Positions 25,828 to 33,458 of a DNA stretch of 53,619 nt are shown here, piece by piece. Each line of letters begins with the position of its first letter. Positions within the stretch are counted from its first letter, which is position 1. This DNA comes from an uncultured Oscillospiraceae bacterium. GTDB taxonomy: Bacteria; Bacillota; Clostridia; Oscillospirales; Ruminococcaceae. The notes under the pieces are model-generated. The model had not been told where the DNA came from and ran no database searches. It saw only the letters and a list, made by a program, of their open reading frames with translations. The stretch spans positions 1 through 53,619 of the forward strand of contig UQQY01000003.1 of the NCBI GenBank assembly GCA_900543295.1. Direction: 5' to 3'. A program made the position numbers and the translations under genes.

Positions 25828-26852
25828 AAAGAATCCTGTGTGCGGTGCTTGCCGCCGTTTTGCTGACAGGATGTGGAATAAAACAGGATGAAAAAAGGAT
25901 ACCGGCTGACAGCGCTCAGGCGGCGTGGGATACCCCGCTCATGCAGACGCTGCTGGACGGTATCTCTTCTTTTTCGACGGAAATTCGTTTGCCCGCAAGG
26001 CAGAAGAATGAACTGACAGAGGCGTTCTGGAAGCTTCTCTGCACGCATCCGGAGCTGTTTTTTGTAAGCGGGGAGTATCGCTGCGCCGTATCGGAAGATA
26101 CGCTGATTTTTTCGCCCGCTTATACGATGACGGAGACAGAGGCCGCCGCCTGTACGCGAAAGCTGGACGAAGCCGCTGAAAGCCTGCTTTCCGGCATTTC
26201 TGAAACGCTCTCCGTAAAGGACCGCGTACTTTTGCTGCATGACCGTCTGCTTTGCAGGCTTTCTTATGACGGAAAGCACAGCGCTCCGCTTTTGGATGCG
26301 CTTTTGGCGGGACGCGCCGACTGCGAGGGATATGCGCGCGCCTATCAGTATTTGCTGCAAAAGGCTGGGATTTCAGCACTTTATGTAACGGGCGATGCGA
26401 ACGGCGGCGGGCATGCATGGGTTATGTTTGCGGATGAGACCGGTCAATGGTATCATGTTGATCCCACATGGGATGATGGAGAACATTTTATTTCGCGGGC
26501 ATATTTCATGCTGAACGATCGTACTCTTTCCCGCACGCATACGGTGATACCTGCCGCCGCAGGTGTTTCTTATCCCGTCTGCACGGGAGAGGTATATCCT
26601 TTTTTTAAGGAACGGAAGCTCTGTTTTGACGGCGGGACGGATCAAAAAGCGGTTGTGCGGCGCGCATTTGACGAAGCGGCTGCTTCAGAAACAGGGGCGG
26701 CGGAATTCTGTTTTCCGGACGGGGTATCGCTCGGTATGCTCTCTGTGCTTGATCCGCTCATACAGGATGAGGCCAGCCGACGCGGGCTTACGGTTCTTTC
26801 GCGCATCACGGCGAAAAACAGTTATGTTGTTTCCTATCGGATTGAAGAATAG
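25824..26852 (+). CDS. Lipoprotein with transglutaminase-like domain
   Basis: A 342-residue protein with a lipoprotein signal peptide (MKRILCAVLAAVLLTGC, lipobox LTGC). The central region is a transglutaminase/protease fold with a complete Cys-His-Asp triad: Cys in GRADCEGYARAYQYLL, His in GGGHAWVMF, Asp in YHVDPTWDD. It probably cleaves or crosslinks proteins or peptides at the cell surface. The start overlaps the PPi-PFK stop by four bases, so expression is coupled despite the unrelated functions. The C-terminal ~100 residues have no recognised domain. Confidence 0.86.
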   Translation: MKRILCAVLAAVLLTGCGIKQDEKRIPADSAQAAWDTPLMQTLLDGISSFSTEIRLPARQKNELTEAFWKLLCTHPELFFVSGEYRCAVSEDTLIFSPAYTMTETEAAACTRKLDEAAESLLSGISETLSVKDRVLLLHDRLLCRLSYDGKHSAPLLDALLAGRADCEGYARAYQYLLQKAGISALYVTGDANGGGHAWVMFADETGQWYHVDPTWDDGEHFISRAYFMLNDRTLSRTHTVIPAAAGVSYPVCTGEVYPFFKERKLCFDGGTDQKAVVRRAFDEAAASETGAAEFCFPDGVSLGMLSVLDPLIQDEASRRGLTVLSRITAKNSYVVSYRIEE

Positions 26853-27020
26853 AAGATAAAGGGATCCGCTTTAAAGAAACGCGGGGGATCACATAAATTT
26901 CTCTGGTTAGCTTTTGCGAGGCAAAAGCGTTTGCAATCCACAAACTGATTGGGGCGCAGCGGAGCGACGGCATTTCTTTTTTCGAACAAACAATCTCAGG
27001 AGAAGAGGCGTCAAGGTGAG

Positions 27021-27060
27021 GTATCGCGTGCCTCGAAGGGGTATCGTGTGCCCCGAAGGG
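27021..27060 (+). repeat. Two-copy 20-bp tandem repeat
   Basis: Copy 1 (27021-27040) and copy 2 (27041-27060) are identical at 18 of 20 positions, core GTATCG[CT]GTGCC[TC]CGAAGGG, with a truncated third start GTATA after it. There is no open frame across it. Confidence 0.85.
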
Positions 27061-27210
27061 GTATAAGCAGCAAATGCAGGGGTAAGTGCGGCAAATGAAA
27101 AAGCTTTGCGGGTATCCTCTTAAAACGCGCAGTTTTCCTTTTTTCCTTCCGGCTCCCATAAAAAAGGAATCGCGCATAAAGCGCGCTTTTTCTGCGTATT
27201 ACAATTTGTA

Positions 27211-27255
27211 TTTTTCCACGTTTTCAACATTGCATTCGTTGAAAACGTGGAAAAA
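27211..27255. repeat. 18-bp perfect inverted repeat
   Basis: Arms TTTTTCCACGTTTTCAAC (27211-27228) and GTTGAAAACGTGGAAAAA (27238-27255) with a 9-base loop. The T-run lies inside the 5' arm, not after the stem, so a simple plus-strand terminator is not the obvious explanation; on the minus strand the same holds. A related fragment, TTTTCAACATT then GTGGAAA, recurs at 27274-27295. Confidence 0.85.
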
Positions 27256-27383
27256 CGCGGTGGGACGGTTGAGTTTTCAACATTTAAAGTGGAAATCCGG
27301 CAGAACGGCAGTTCTTTTTTACACATTGCGCATGTATAAATTTACAATCCGTAATTTCCGAATTCTCTTAACGGGATACACAA

Positions 27384-27418
27384 TAAAACGCCTCATCCCG
27401 TTTTTTAAGGATGAGGCG
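27384..27418 (-). terminator. Terminator of the GH9 gene
   Basis: CGCCTCATCC (27389-27398) pairs with GGATGAGGCG (27409-27418); on the minus strand the stem is followed by TTTTATTG. It begins 7 bases past the GH9 stop codon. Confidence 0.87.
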
Positions 27419-27424
27419 CTTCTT

Positions 27425-30265
27425 TTATTCTGTTTTGATGCTGGGCCATCCGTATACTGGATAACTGTTTTCACCAATTTTCAGTTCTGCAAAGAACGGC
27501 TTTGACGTGTTCTCGATTTCCGCTGTAAACAGCAGCTCCGTTCCATCCTGAATATTCTGTTCGCCCGTCATGCGCAGATTCTGTAACGCAATCGAAACGG
27601 CAACCGGCTCGGAGAGTACGGCGCGGATCGAGAGGATCCCGTTTTCCTCGACAGCGGAAACGTCCGCATGATACAGCGGGAACGACAGCCGCCTTTTCTG
27701 CCCCGGAAGCAGTGTGAGCGGCGCCGATTTTCCTTTGCAGCTTACCATATATTCGCCGGCAGGAAGCTCTTTTTCAAAATAGCCGGTTTCATTCTGCGCG
27801 GCAAGCATAATCTTTCTTCCGGAGAGCCGGCTTTCCAGAACGATCGGCTCCGACGGATCAGGGAGCACGCCGGAAAGCGTTGCGCCGCCCTGTGTTTTTG
27901 CGGAGATCCAAATCCAATGCAGCGACGGCTTGATCCAAACCTCTTTATACACGCAGGTATTGACCTGCGGCCAGAACGGGGAATCATGCTCATCCAGGCA
28001 GGCAAAGCCGACGCCCAGCTCTCCCACCATCTCGCCGGGAAGCACGGCATATTCGCTGCAATAGTCATAGCCCTCGCCAAACATAACAGACTCGGCAAAC
28101 GGATTTCTTCCAACAATCCATTCCTTTTGACGCTGCGCCAGCTCAGAAAGCGCGAAGTCGCCGGTAAGAGCCGCAATTTCAGCCGCAGCCTGACCGCCGG
28201 AAAGCGTCAGCGCATGGTTGCCGCGATGCGCAAAAGCCACCGGCAGCTTGCGGAGATAGTAACCTTTGCCAAGCGGAACGCCGCTCTGCACCTGCTTTTT
28301 ATAGTTTTCGCGGCGGTCGTCTTCGTCCTTGATGAACTGCTGAATCATGCCCATGTCGTATTCCTTGTTGTGGAAGGCCTCATCCTCATGATAGATGGAG
28401 GCGGGCGCTACAAAATAGGGCGCGGTATAGGAATAGGCGCGTTTCATATAATCGGTATACAGCGCCACCGCATAGCGCCATTTCGGATAGTCCGGATGAT
28501 CCGGGAAATGCGCGCAAAGCCGTGTGAGCGCCTGCACCGGTTCGTGTTCATGGCTCCTATGGCTGAAGTGCTGAATCAACCGTTTGGTTGTGTCATCGTA
28601 GAAAAAGCCGGTGAACGGAACGTTCCAATCCGGGATTTCCTGCTGCTGGCAGTCCATAATTTTCTCCGCAAACTGTGCCGCGCGGTCGCGGTACTGCATG
28701 TCGCCCGTTGCATCGAACAGCTCGATTGCCGACCATGCGCCCGCCGCGTACATCAAAAGCGGGGTATATATCCGGTTTGGATCGTCGGTCGGCACTTTGC
28801 CGTTCAAGCCCTGATTGATATAGGCGAACCGCCAGTCCTCCTTCGCGCATTTTAAGCTGTGCGCGGCAAGAATCGGGTCATATTCTTTCAGCGTGCGTGC
28901 GGCGATCGCCTCCGCCGCGGCGCTCATAAAGTTTTCAATTGGCTCCAGCGCAGCTTCGCGCGTAATATCGTCATCCGTGCCAAGAATACCGTCGCTCCAA
29001 CAGGATTTACTTGAGCTTGGTACACGGTAACCGTCGCCGAAACGCGTTTTTATTACCCAGTCGAGTCCCCATTTTGCCTCTTCCAGAACGCGCTTATATA
29101 ACGCGCTGCCCTTTTTCAAGGAATGCAGCAGCTCAAACAGGGCGTAAGTACACTCCGCCGTATTGGTGGTGGTCTGCGTCATATCGCCGGCGTCGTGCCA
29201 GCCGCCGTTTACAATAATGGATTTGCCGTTGTGCGTAATCGTCGTATCCGTATGGCAGACGCCGTGCTTTCCGGGAACCTCATAGCCGCAGCGCTCGCAT
29301 AAAAGCAGGTTGAGCGTTTTCCAGATGGAATCCTCCCACGCATCGGCGGAAATCGGAAAGCTGCGTGAAATGACATCGCCGCAGACAATCAGATATTCGC
29401 CCGGCTCGTCAATTTCGGAAAAGTCAAGCAGCGAAAACGCGCCGTTTTCATTCTCCATCGAAACGGTTTCTTTCTTCAGCGCCACACGTCCTGTCAGCGT
29501 ATCTACCAAAGAGAACGAGGAAGCTGTGCCGTCACCCTGTAAAACGGCAGTCTTGCTGCTGCCCGGCAAATATCCGGAACCGGAAAAAGCAATGCGGCCT
29601 TTTCCGGGAACCCACCCTTCATAAACGTCGAGATCCTCAGAAGCAAGCGTTTCCGCACGGATGTCCGTGATATAGAAGCAGGCAGTCTCGCATGCAGAAG
29701 GCTCGTGACCCACCATATCGTACTCGAAGCTCAATCCGATAATATGATCGCGGTGCAGATAGGGAATCTCCACCTGTACAAGCGTCCACTCACCATCCTT
29801 CAAATTGATGTTGTGGTGTCCCTCGCGGTCGTAGCGGTCAGGAACCGGGTGATCTCCACCGTTATGTACCTGCATACGGAAGCTGATAGAACGAAAGCCG
29901 GGCATATCGGCCTTGACATAAAAAGAAAGGCGGTTATAAGCAGACCAGTCCTCATCGTCAATTTTTAAGTAAGCGCCGGAGATGGAATAAATCCGGCCAT
30001 AAGCGCGCGGCCAGTGGTCAAGCTTCGTGGGCGTTTTCAGACAGACGCTGGACAGGCCGCTGTGCGTCTGCGCACGACTTAACGAGATCGAGGCATACTC
30101 GCCGGCAGCCTCAAAATGATCGAGCGATTTCATATCATGCAGCAGCCGCGACGCAAGCACTGCCTTTTTTGCGCAGCGTGTCTCCCGCATCTCCTCCGAA
30201 TGGATGGCGAGCGGGCGATGGATGCTGTCAGACTCTGCGAAATCAGGATAAAAAGATCGGCGCAT
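27425..30265 (-). CDS. GH9 family glycoside hydrolase without signal peptide
   Basis: A 946-residue protein. Residues ~35-205 look like a carbohydrate-binding beta-sandwich, ~215-310 like the Ig-like domain that precedes GH9 catalytic domains, and ~312-820 form the (alpha/alpha)6 barrel. The inverting-enzyme catalytic base region is VNGGWHDAGDMTQ (354-361), and the later GRNPFAESVMFGEGYDY holds the expected Glu. A final beta domain follows. GH9 enzymes usually cleave beta-1,4-glucans. This one has no signal peptide, so it probably trims imported cello-, xyloglucan- or other oligosaccharides, or acts as an exo-glycosidase. GGAGGGG precedes the ATG. It stands alone with a terminator. Confidence 0.88.
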   Translation of the reverse strand: MRRSFYPDFAESDSIHRPLAIHSEEMRETRCAKKAVLASRLLHDMKSLDHFEAAGEYASISLSRAQTHSGLSSVCLKTPTKLDHWPRAYGRIYSISGAYLKIDDEDWSAYNRLSFYVKADMPGFRSISFRMQVHNGGDHPVPDRYDREGHHNINLKDGEWTLVQVEIPYLHRDHIIGLSFEYDMVGHEPSACETACFYITDIRAETLASEDLDVYEGWVPGKGRIAFSGSGYLPGSSKTAVLQGDGTASSFSLVDTLTGRVALKKETVSMENENGAFSLLDFSEIDEPGEYLIVCGDVISRSFPISADAWEDSIWKTLNLLLCERCGYEVPGKHGVCHTDTTITHNGKSIIVNGGWHDAGDMTQTTTNTAECTYALFELLHSLKKGSALYKRVLEEAKWGLDWVIKTRFGDGYRVPSSSKSCWSDGILGTDDDITREAALEPIENFMSAAAEAIAARTLKEYDPILAAHSLKCAKEDWRFAYINQGLNGKVPTDDPNRIYTPLLMYAAGAWSAIELFDATGDMQYRDRAAQFAEKIMDCQQQEIPDWNVPFTGFFYDDTTKRLIQHFSHRSHEHEPVQALTRLCAHFPDHPDYPKWRYAVALYTDYMKRAYSYTAPYFVAPASIYHEDEAFHNKEYDMGMIQQFIKDEDDRRENYKKQVQSGVPLGKGYYLRKLPVAFAHRGNHALTLSGGQAAAEIAALTGDFALSELAQRQKEWIVGRNPFAESVMFGEGYDYCSEYAVLPGEMVGELGVGFACLDEHDSPFWPQVNTCVYKEVWIKPSLHWIWISAKTQGGATLSGVLPDPSEPIVLESRLSGRKIMLAAQNETGYFEKELPAGEYMVSCKGKSAPLTLLPGQKRRLSFPLYHADVSAVEENGILSIRAVLSEPVAVSIALQNLRMTGEQNIQDGTELLFTAEIENTSKPFFAELKIGENSYPVYGWPSIKTE

Positions 30266-30280
30266 AGAATGTCCCCTCCA

Positions 30281-30302
30281 TTGTATAACGTTTTATCTAC
30301 AA
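30281..30302. promoter_or_regulatory. Possible operator upstream of the GH9 gene
   Basis: TTGTA...TACAA ends enclose TATAACGTTTTA, a near-palindrome centred on CG, 15 bases upstream of the GH9 start. The form resembles LacI-family operators, but the flanks are not in register, so confidence is low. Confidence 0.35.
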
Positions 30303-30387
30303 GCTGATTGTAGCACGCCAGCGATTGCCTGTCAACTGCTATCCTGTAAGAAGCGAGTCCATCTTCCTCTGTGCGGACGATGCAGGA

Positions 30388-30427
30388 AGGCCGGAGGACA
30401 AGCCGCAAAGCGGCTGTCTTCCGGCCT
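30388..30427. repeat. Long interrupted stem-loop
   Basis: AGGCCGGA (30388-30395) pairs with TCCGGCCT (30420-30427), and inner GACA/TGTC and GCCGC/GCGGC extend the stem. It lies after the minus-strand operon ending at 30483 and may end it, but no T-run follows on that strand. A 12-base palindrome AGGAACGTTCCT sits beside it at 30447-30458. Confidence 0.6.
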
Positions 30428-30482
30428 CTAACAATGATATTTTAGGAGGAACGTTCCTTTTGCGCCTCCGTCTCGTGCCGTT

Positions 30483-30734
30483 TTAACCCTGAAGCCCTCT
30501 GGACTGGCGCTCCATATCCTCTACCACAATGTCATAAATTTCACCGAGAGAAGCACAGTAGCGCAGAACATCCCACGGCTCATTGGTATGATAGTGAATT
30601 TTAATAAGTGTATCGTCACCTACTGCAAGCAGGCTGTCCCCCTCAAAATTGGCGCGGAAATAGTCGTTGATTGCATCCTCATCCAGGCCTTCTCCGTCAA
30701 TTAAAAGCTGGGTGTCATAACGATAGGTCAGCAT
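30483..30734 (-). CDS. Stand-alone FakA middle-domain protein
   Basis: An 83-residue protein matching the middle domain of the fatty-acid kinase FakA/YloV (DAK2-linked) family. YRYDTQLLIDGEG aligns with its start, GDSLLAVGDDTLIKIHYHTNEPWDVLRY is the core, and EIYDIVVEDMERQS the end. In FakA this domain is between the ATP-binding DhaL-like domain and the C-terminal domain, and carries a Cys/His zinc site. Here the His pair (IHYHTN) is kept but the first-strand Cys is Asp. Without the kinase domain it cannot phosphorylate on its own; a regulatory or lipid/ligand-binding role is possible. It is 16 bases after the PHP gene. Confidence 0.82.
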   Translation of the reverse strand: MLTYRYDTQLLIDGEGLDEDAINDYFRANFEGDSLLAVGDDTLIKIHYHTNEPWDVLRYCASLGEIYDIVVEDMERQSRGLQG

Positions 30735-30750
30735 AAAACATTTTCCTTTC

Positions 30751-32079
30751 TCATTTCATGTCTCTGCCAAAGAAATGTGCGGCAAAGCACCCTGTTTGAC
30801 CTGAGCAGGCGGAAAGCCGCGCCGCCGCATCGGAATCGCCCGCAACCAATGCGCGCATCAGCCGCCCTTCCTCAAAGCAAAGCTCCGCATGCAGCGAAAA
30901 ATAGTGTTCATACAAGAATAACGCATAACGTACCATTCGGAATGCCGCATAAAACCGCGGCTCCTGTCCCGGATATTCGTCCATCGCCACACTGTATTCG
31001 TGTCGAACCGCTTCGATGATGTCGTCCTTGGTATTTTCTTTTGCAAAAACAATTGTTTTCATTCCGTTGAAATAAACGCGGTCCACCGTTCCATGCGAGT
31101 CGCTGTTTCCCACTACCGGAATCCGGCATCCTTCCGACAAAAGCTGCTGATACAAAGCAATTTGCAGCATATTCTCGTGGTTTGACTGGCCGCCGATCAG
31201 CTCAAAGGCATCAGCATAATGATTTTCCAGATACATTCTGGTCATGGAATCCGTAACGTTATGTACGTCCGCGAGCCAGAACGGATGGCACAAAACAGCC
31301 ATTCCCTTTGCCTCGTGAATCCGCTCAATCACGCGGAGACAGGAGGCATGGATGAACGGATCCACACCCTCCGGCAAATCGGAAAAGGTCTGGGCCAGCG
31401 CCTCGGTTTCTCTGTTCCATTCCTCTTTTCCCGGATTTTCCCACGGGTTCTTTGAAATCTCAGTCAAGCACTGCTCGTTGACGGAGTGTTCGCCGCCGAA
31501 ATGAACGATATGTACATGATTATGCGGAGAATGAACCTCTTCGCCGGGGTACAGCTTAAAATCAAGCGGAACGTCCTTGTAAAAGGAGATAGCACGGCGA
31601 GAAGCGTCCATGCGACCATGATCGGTAATCGGAATAAAGTCAAAACCGGCCTGCCGGTACATGGCGGCCACAAACTCCGGGCTTTCCACTCCGTCTGAAT
31701 AGCAGGTGTGCACATGGAAATCGCCTAAAAGAGGCGTGCGCATGTAGAGATCGGAACAAACAGAATAGACAGAGGTATTAAGTAACAAGGCTTCGCTTCC
31801 GTCTTTGAAAATACGAATCGAATGCTCCTGCTCACCGCAGAACGCACAATAAAACTCAATTGCGCCATTTTTCGGCGACACCTGCGTTTCATAAAACGCA
31901 GGTTTGGATCTGGAATAAATATCGGCTGTCAGCGGAATTACGCGAATGGTATAAACCGCATCCGGAGAAAACGCGGCATGCGCATCAATCGGGCGAATGG
32001 TAATTTTGGTTTCCCGCTCCGTCAATACGACGCGCGGATACACATCATAAAAATAGGATTCCCGTTTAATCGGAAGCAT
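30751..32079 (-). CDS. PHP-domain phosphoesterase-like protein (CehA/McbA type)
   Basis: A 442-residue protein. Residues 1-110 form a beta-rich N-terminal domain. The PHP metallophosphoesterase domain follows, with GDFHVHTCYSDG (HxH), DFIPITDHGRMD, ELYPGEEVHS-like and HVHIVHFG, AVLCHPFW and VVGNSDSHG, giving the metal-binding His/Asp set. It likely hydrolyses a phosphate ester in the cytoplasm. The N-terminal domain resembles that of CehA/McbA-type proteins. ATG at 32079 follows GAGGTG; the 9-base-longer start has no ribosome site. It comes after a terminator-like hairpin beyond mgsA and is paired with the FakA-like gene. Confidence 0.84.
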   Translation of the reverse strand: MLPIKRESYFYDVYPRVVLTERETKITIRPIDAHAAFSPDAVYTIRVIPLTADIYSRSKPAFYETQVSPKNGAIEFYCAFCGEQEHSIRIFKDGSEALLLNTSVYSVCSDLYMRTPLLGDFHVHTCYSDGVESPEFVAAMYRQAGFDFIPITDHGRMDASRRAISFYKDVPLDFKLYPGEEVHSPHNHVHIVHFGGEHSVNEQCLTEISKNPWENPGKEEWNRETEALAQTFSDLPEGVDPFIHASCLRVIERIHEAKGMAVLCHPFWLADVHNVTDSMTRMYLENHYADAFELIGGQSNHENMLQIALYQQLLSEGCRIPVVGNSDSHGTVDRVYFNGMKTIVFAKENTKDDIIEAVRHEYSVAMDEYPGQEPRFYAAFRMVRYALFLYEHYFSLHAELCFEEGRLMRALVAGDSDAAARLSACSGQTGCFAAHFFGRDMK

Positions 32080-32111
32080 GAAGCACACCTCACCAAAAAT
32101 TTTTCAACAAA

Positions 32112-32140
32112 TGAAAAAAAGGCCGGAAAATCTCCGGCTT
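32112..32140 (-). terminator. Terminator after mgsA
   Basis: On the minus strand AAAGCCGGA-GATT-TTCCGGCC is followed by TTTTTTT. It probably ends or attenuates the mre-minD-mgsA transcript; no clear promoter for the PHP gene is seen in the 33 bases beyond it. Confidence 0.75.
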
Positions 32141-32145
32141 TTTCC

Positions 32146-32544
32146 TCAGTGTTTCACGATGGAACGCCAGTCCAAATCCCCGCGTTCCAATCCATGAATC
32201 AGCATTTCTCCCGTCGCAATATTGGTTGCAATCGGAATGTTATGTACGTCGCAGAGACGCAAAAGCGCCATCTCATTCGGTTCATGTTCTTTTACCGTGA
32301 GTGGATCGCGGAAAAAAAGCACCATGTCAATCTCATTGCAGGCAATACGCGCAGCAATCTGCTGATCGCCGCCCTGCTTTCCGCTTAAATAGCGCTCTAC
32401 ATGAAGTCCGGTCGCCTCTGAAACCAACTTTCCTGTTGTTCCAGTTGCACAAAGCGTTTGTTTGCTCAAAATACCACAGTATGCAATACAAAACTGAATC
32501 ATCAACTCTTTTTTTGCGTCATGTGCGATTAATGCGATGGTCAT
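32146..32544 (-). CDS. mgsA: Methylglyoxal synthase
   Basis: A 132-residue enzyme converting dihydroxyacetone phosphate to methylglyoxal and phosphate, a bypass that relieves phosphosugar stress. Family motifs are IALIAHDAKKELM at the N-terminus, CATGTTGKLVSEATG for phosphate binding, LSGKQGGDQQIAARI with the catalytic Asp, and DMVLFFRDPL. Length is normal. It follows minD by 76 bases, as commonly seen in Clostridia where mgsA ends the mre/min cluster. Confidence 0.95.
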   Translation of the reverse strand: MTIALIAHDAKKELMIQFCIAYCGILSKQTLCATGTTGKLVSEATGLHVERYLSGKQGGDQQIAARIACNEIDMVLFFRDPLTVKEHEPNEMALLRLCDVHNIPIATNIATGEMLIHGLERGDLDWRSIVKH

Positions 32545-32620
32545 GTTTTCGGACTTCCTTTCTCATTTTTATTTTTCTGTTTCTTTGATATTTATAACCG
32601 ATTCTCCGGTGTAAAATATA

Positions 32621-33346
32621 TTACGAAACCGTTTTTAAGATAAGAGGAACATATCGGCCGGCCAAGCGTGCAGCAATCGCAGAAAAAATTATTTCCGTCT
32701 GCTTTTGAAAGCGGCTTCCTCCTGTAAAATAGTCCCCGACAAAAGGATCGAACGGAACCGCGCCAATCAGCGGAAGCCCAGCCATATCGATCGCCTCGTC
32801 AAGATCGGAAAGCCCGCCTGTACGCATGGCATTGCGCGAAATTTTGTTAATCAGAAGACTGACGCATTCAGGCGGAAGCAACACAGAAAGACGCTGCGCA
32901 TCCCGCACGGATACAAGATCCGGCGTAACGACAACAAGCGTCCGGTCAGCCATAAGGTGTGAAGCCTGCGATGCAGAAAGCCCCGCTGAATGATCCAGAA
33001 TTACAAAATCGAACTGTTTTTTATATTCTTTAATCAGCGGCGCCGCATCGGCAAGATGAAAGTCGGACGGGTCAACAGACGGCGCACAGAGAAGCGACAG
33101 CTGCGGATAATCCGGATGAGCAAAAACAGCGTCCGCCGGTGCACAGCGTCCGCTGCAAACATCCTGAAGATCAAAGACAATCCGATCCTGCATATGAAAA
33201 AACAAATCCAAAGAGCAAAGCCCCGCGTCCAGGTCGACCAGCAAGATCCGTTTTCCCTGTTTCGCCGCGGCAACGCTCAGAGAAGCGGAAATCGTAGATT
33301 TTCCCGTTCCGCCCTTTCCGGAAATCACCGAAATGATCGTTCCCAT
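32621..33346 (-). CDS. minD: MinD-like septum-site ATPase
   Basis: A 241-residue ParA/MinD-family ATPase. The deviant Walker A motif is SGKGGTGKSTISASL, then LVDLDAGLCSLDLF (Walker A') and FVILDHSAGLS (Walker B). The C-terminus lacks the strongly conserved family membrane helix but ends with hydrophobic and basic residues (FSAIAARLAGRYVPLILKTV). The position between mrdA and mgsA is the usual place for minCDE, but neither minC nor minE is found next to it. It has its own promoter. Cell-division placement is the likely role, though a related ParA-like function is possible. Confidence 0.83.
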   Translation of the reverse strand: MGTIISVISGKGGTGKSTISASLSVAAAKQGKRILLVDLDAGLCSLDLFFHMQDRIVFDLQDVCSGRCAPADAVFAHPDYPQLSLLCAPSVDPSDFHLADAAPLIKEYKKQFDFVILDHSAGLSASQASHLMADRTLVVVTPDLVSVRDAQRLSVLLPPECVSLLINKISRNAMRTGGLSDLDEAIDMAGLPLIGAVPFDPFVGDYFTGGSRFQKQTEIIFSAIAARLAGRYVPLILKTVS

Positions 33347-33394
33347 TCTATGCTCCTATGTGTTTCTGTATACAATCCCCATTAAACTAATTGT

Positions 33395-33423
33395 ATTATA
33401 TCAATTCTATACAGAGAATGCAA
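33395..33423 (-). promoter_or_regulatory. Promoter of minD-mgsA
   Basis: On the minus strand: -35 TTGCAT (33418-33423), 17-base spacer, -10 TATAAT (33395-33400). The -35 abuts the PBP2 terminator hairpin. Confidence 0.78.
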
Positions 33424-33454
33424 GAGAATATCACAATTTTTTTGTGATATTCTC
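33424..33454 (-). terminator. Stem-loop terminator after PBP2
   Basis: Perfect 13-base arms GAGAATATCACAA (33424-33436) and TTGTGATATTCTC (33442-33454), loop TTTTT, directly after the PBP2 stop. The stem lacks a following U-tract on the minus strand and may be only a partial terminator. Confidence 0.72.
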
Positions 33455-33458
33455 TCAA

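Larger units (their letters stand above)
26853..27383. other. Gene-free stretch with hairpins and repeats
   Basis: No supported gene in about 530 bases. The reading frames here lack ribosome sites and family resemblance. It holds a hairpin GCTTTTGC-GAG-GCAAAAGC (26910-26928), a 20-base tandem repeat and a long inverted repeat (listed separately), and a smaller palindrome GTTGA/TCAAC at 27268-27281. It may contain remnants of a mobile element or an untranslated RNA. Confidence 0.5.

Noticed and set aside
27021..27060. CRISPR-like repeat
   Set aside because: Copies are directly adjacent with no spacers, and no cas genes are present.
27086..27505. Plus-strand 139-residue frame in the repeat region
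   Set aside because: It runs through the inverted repeat and the GH9 terminator and into the GH9 gene, with low-complexity translation and no ribosome site.
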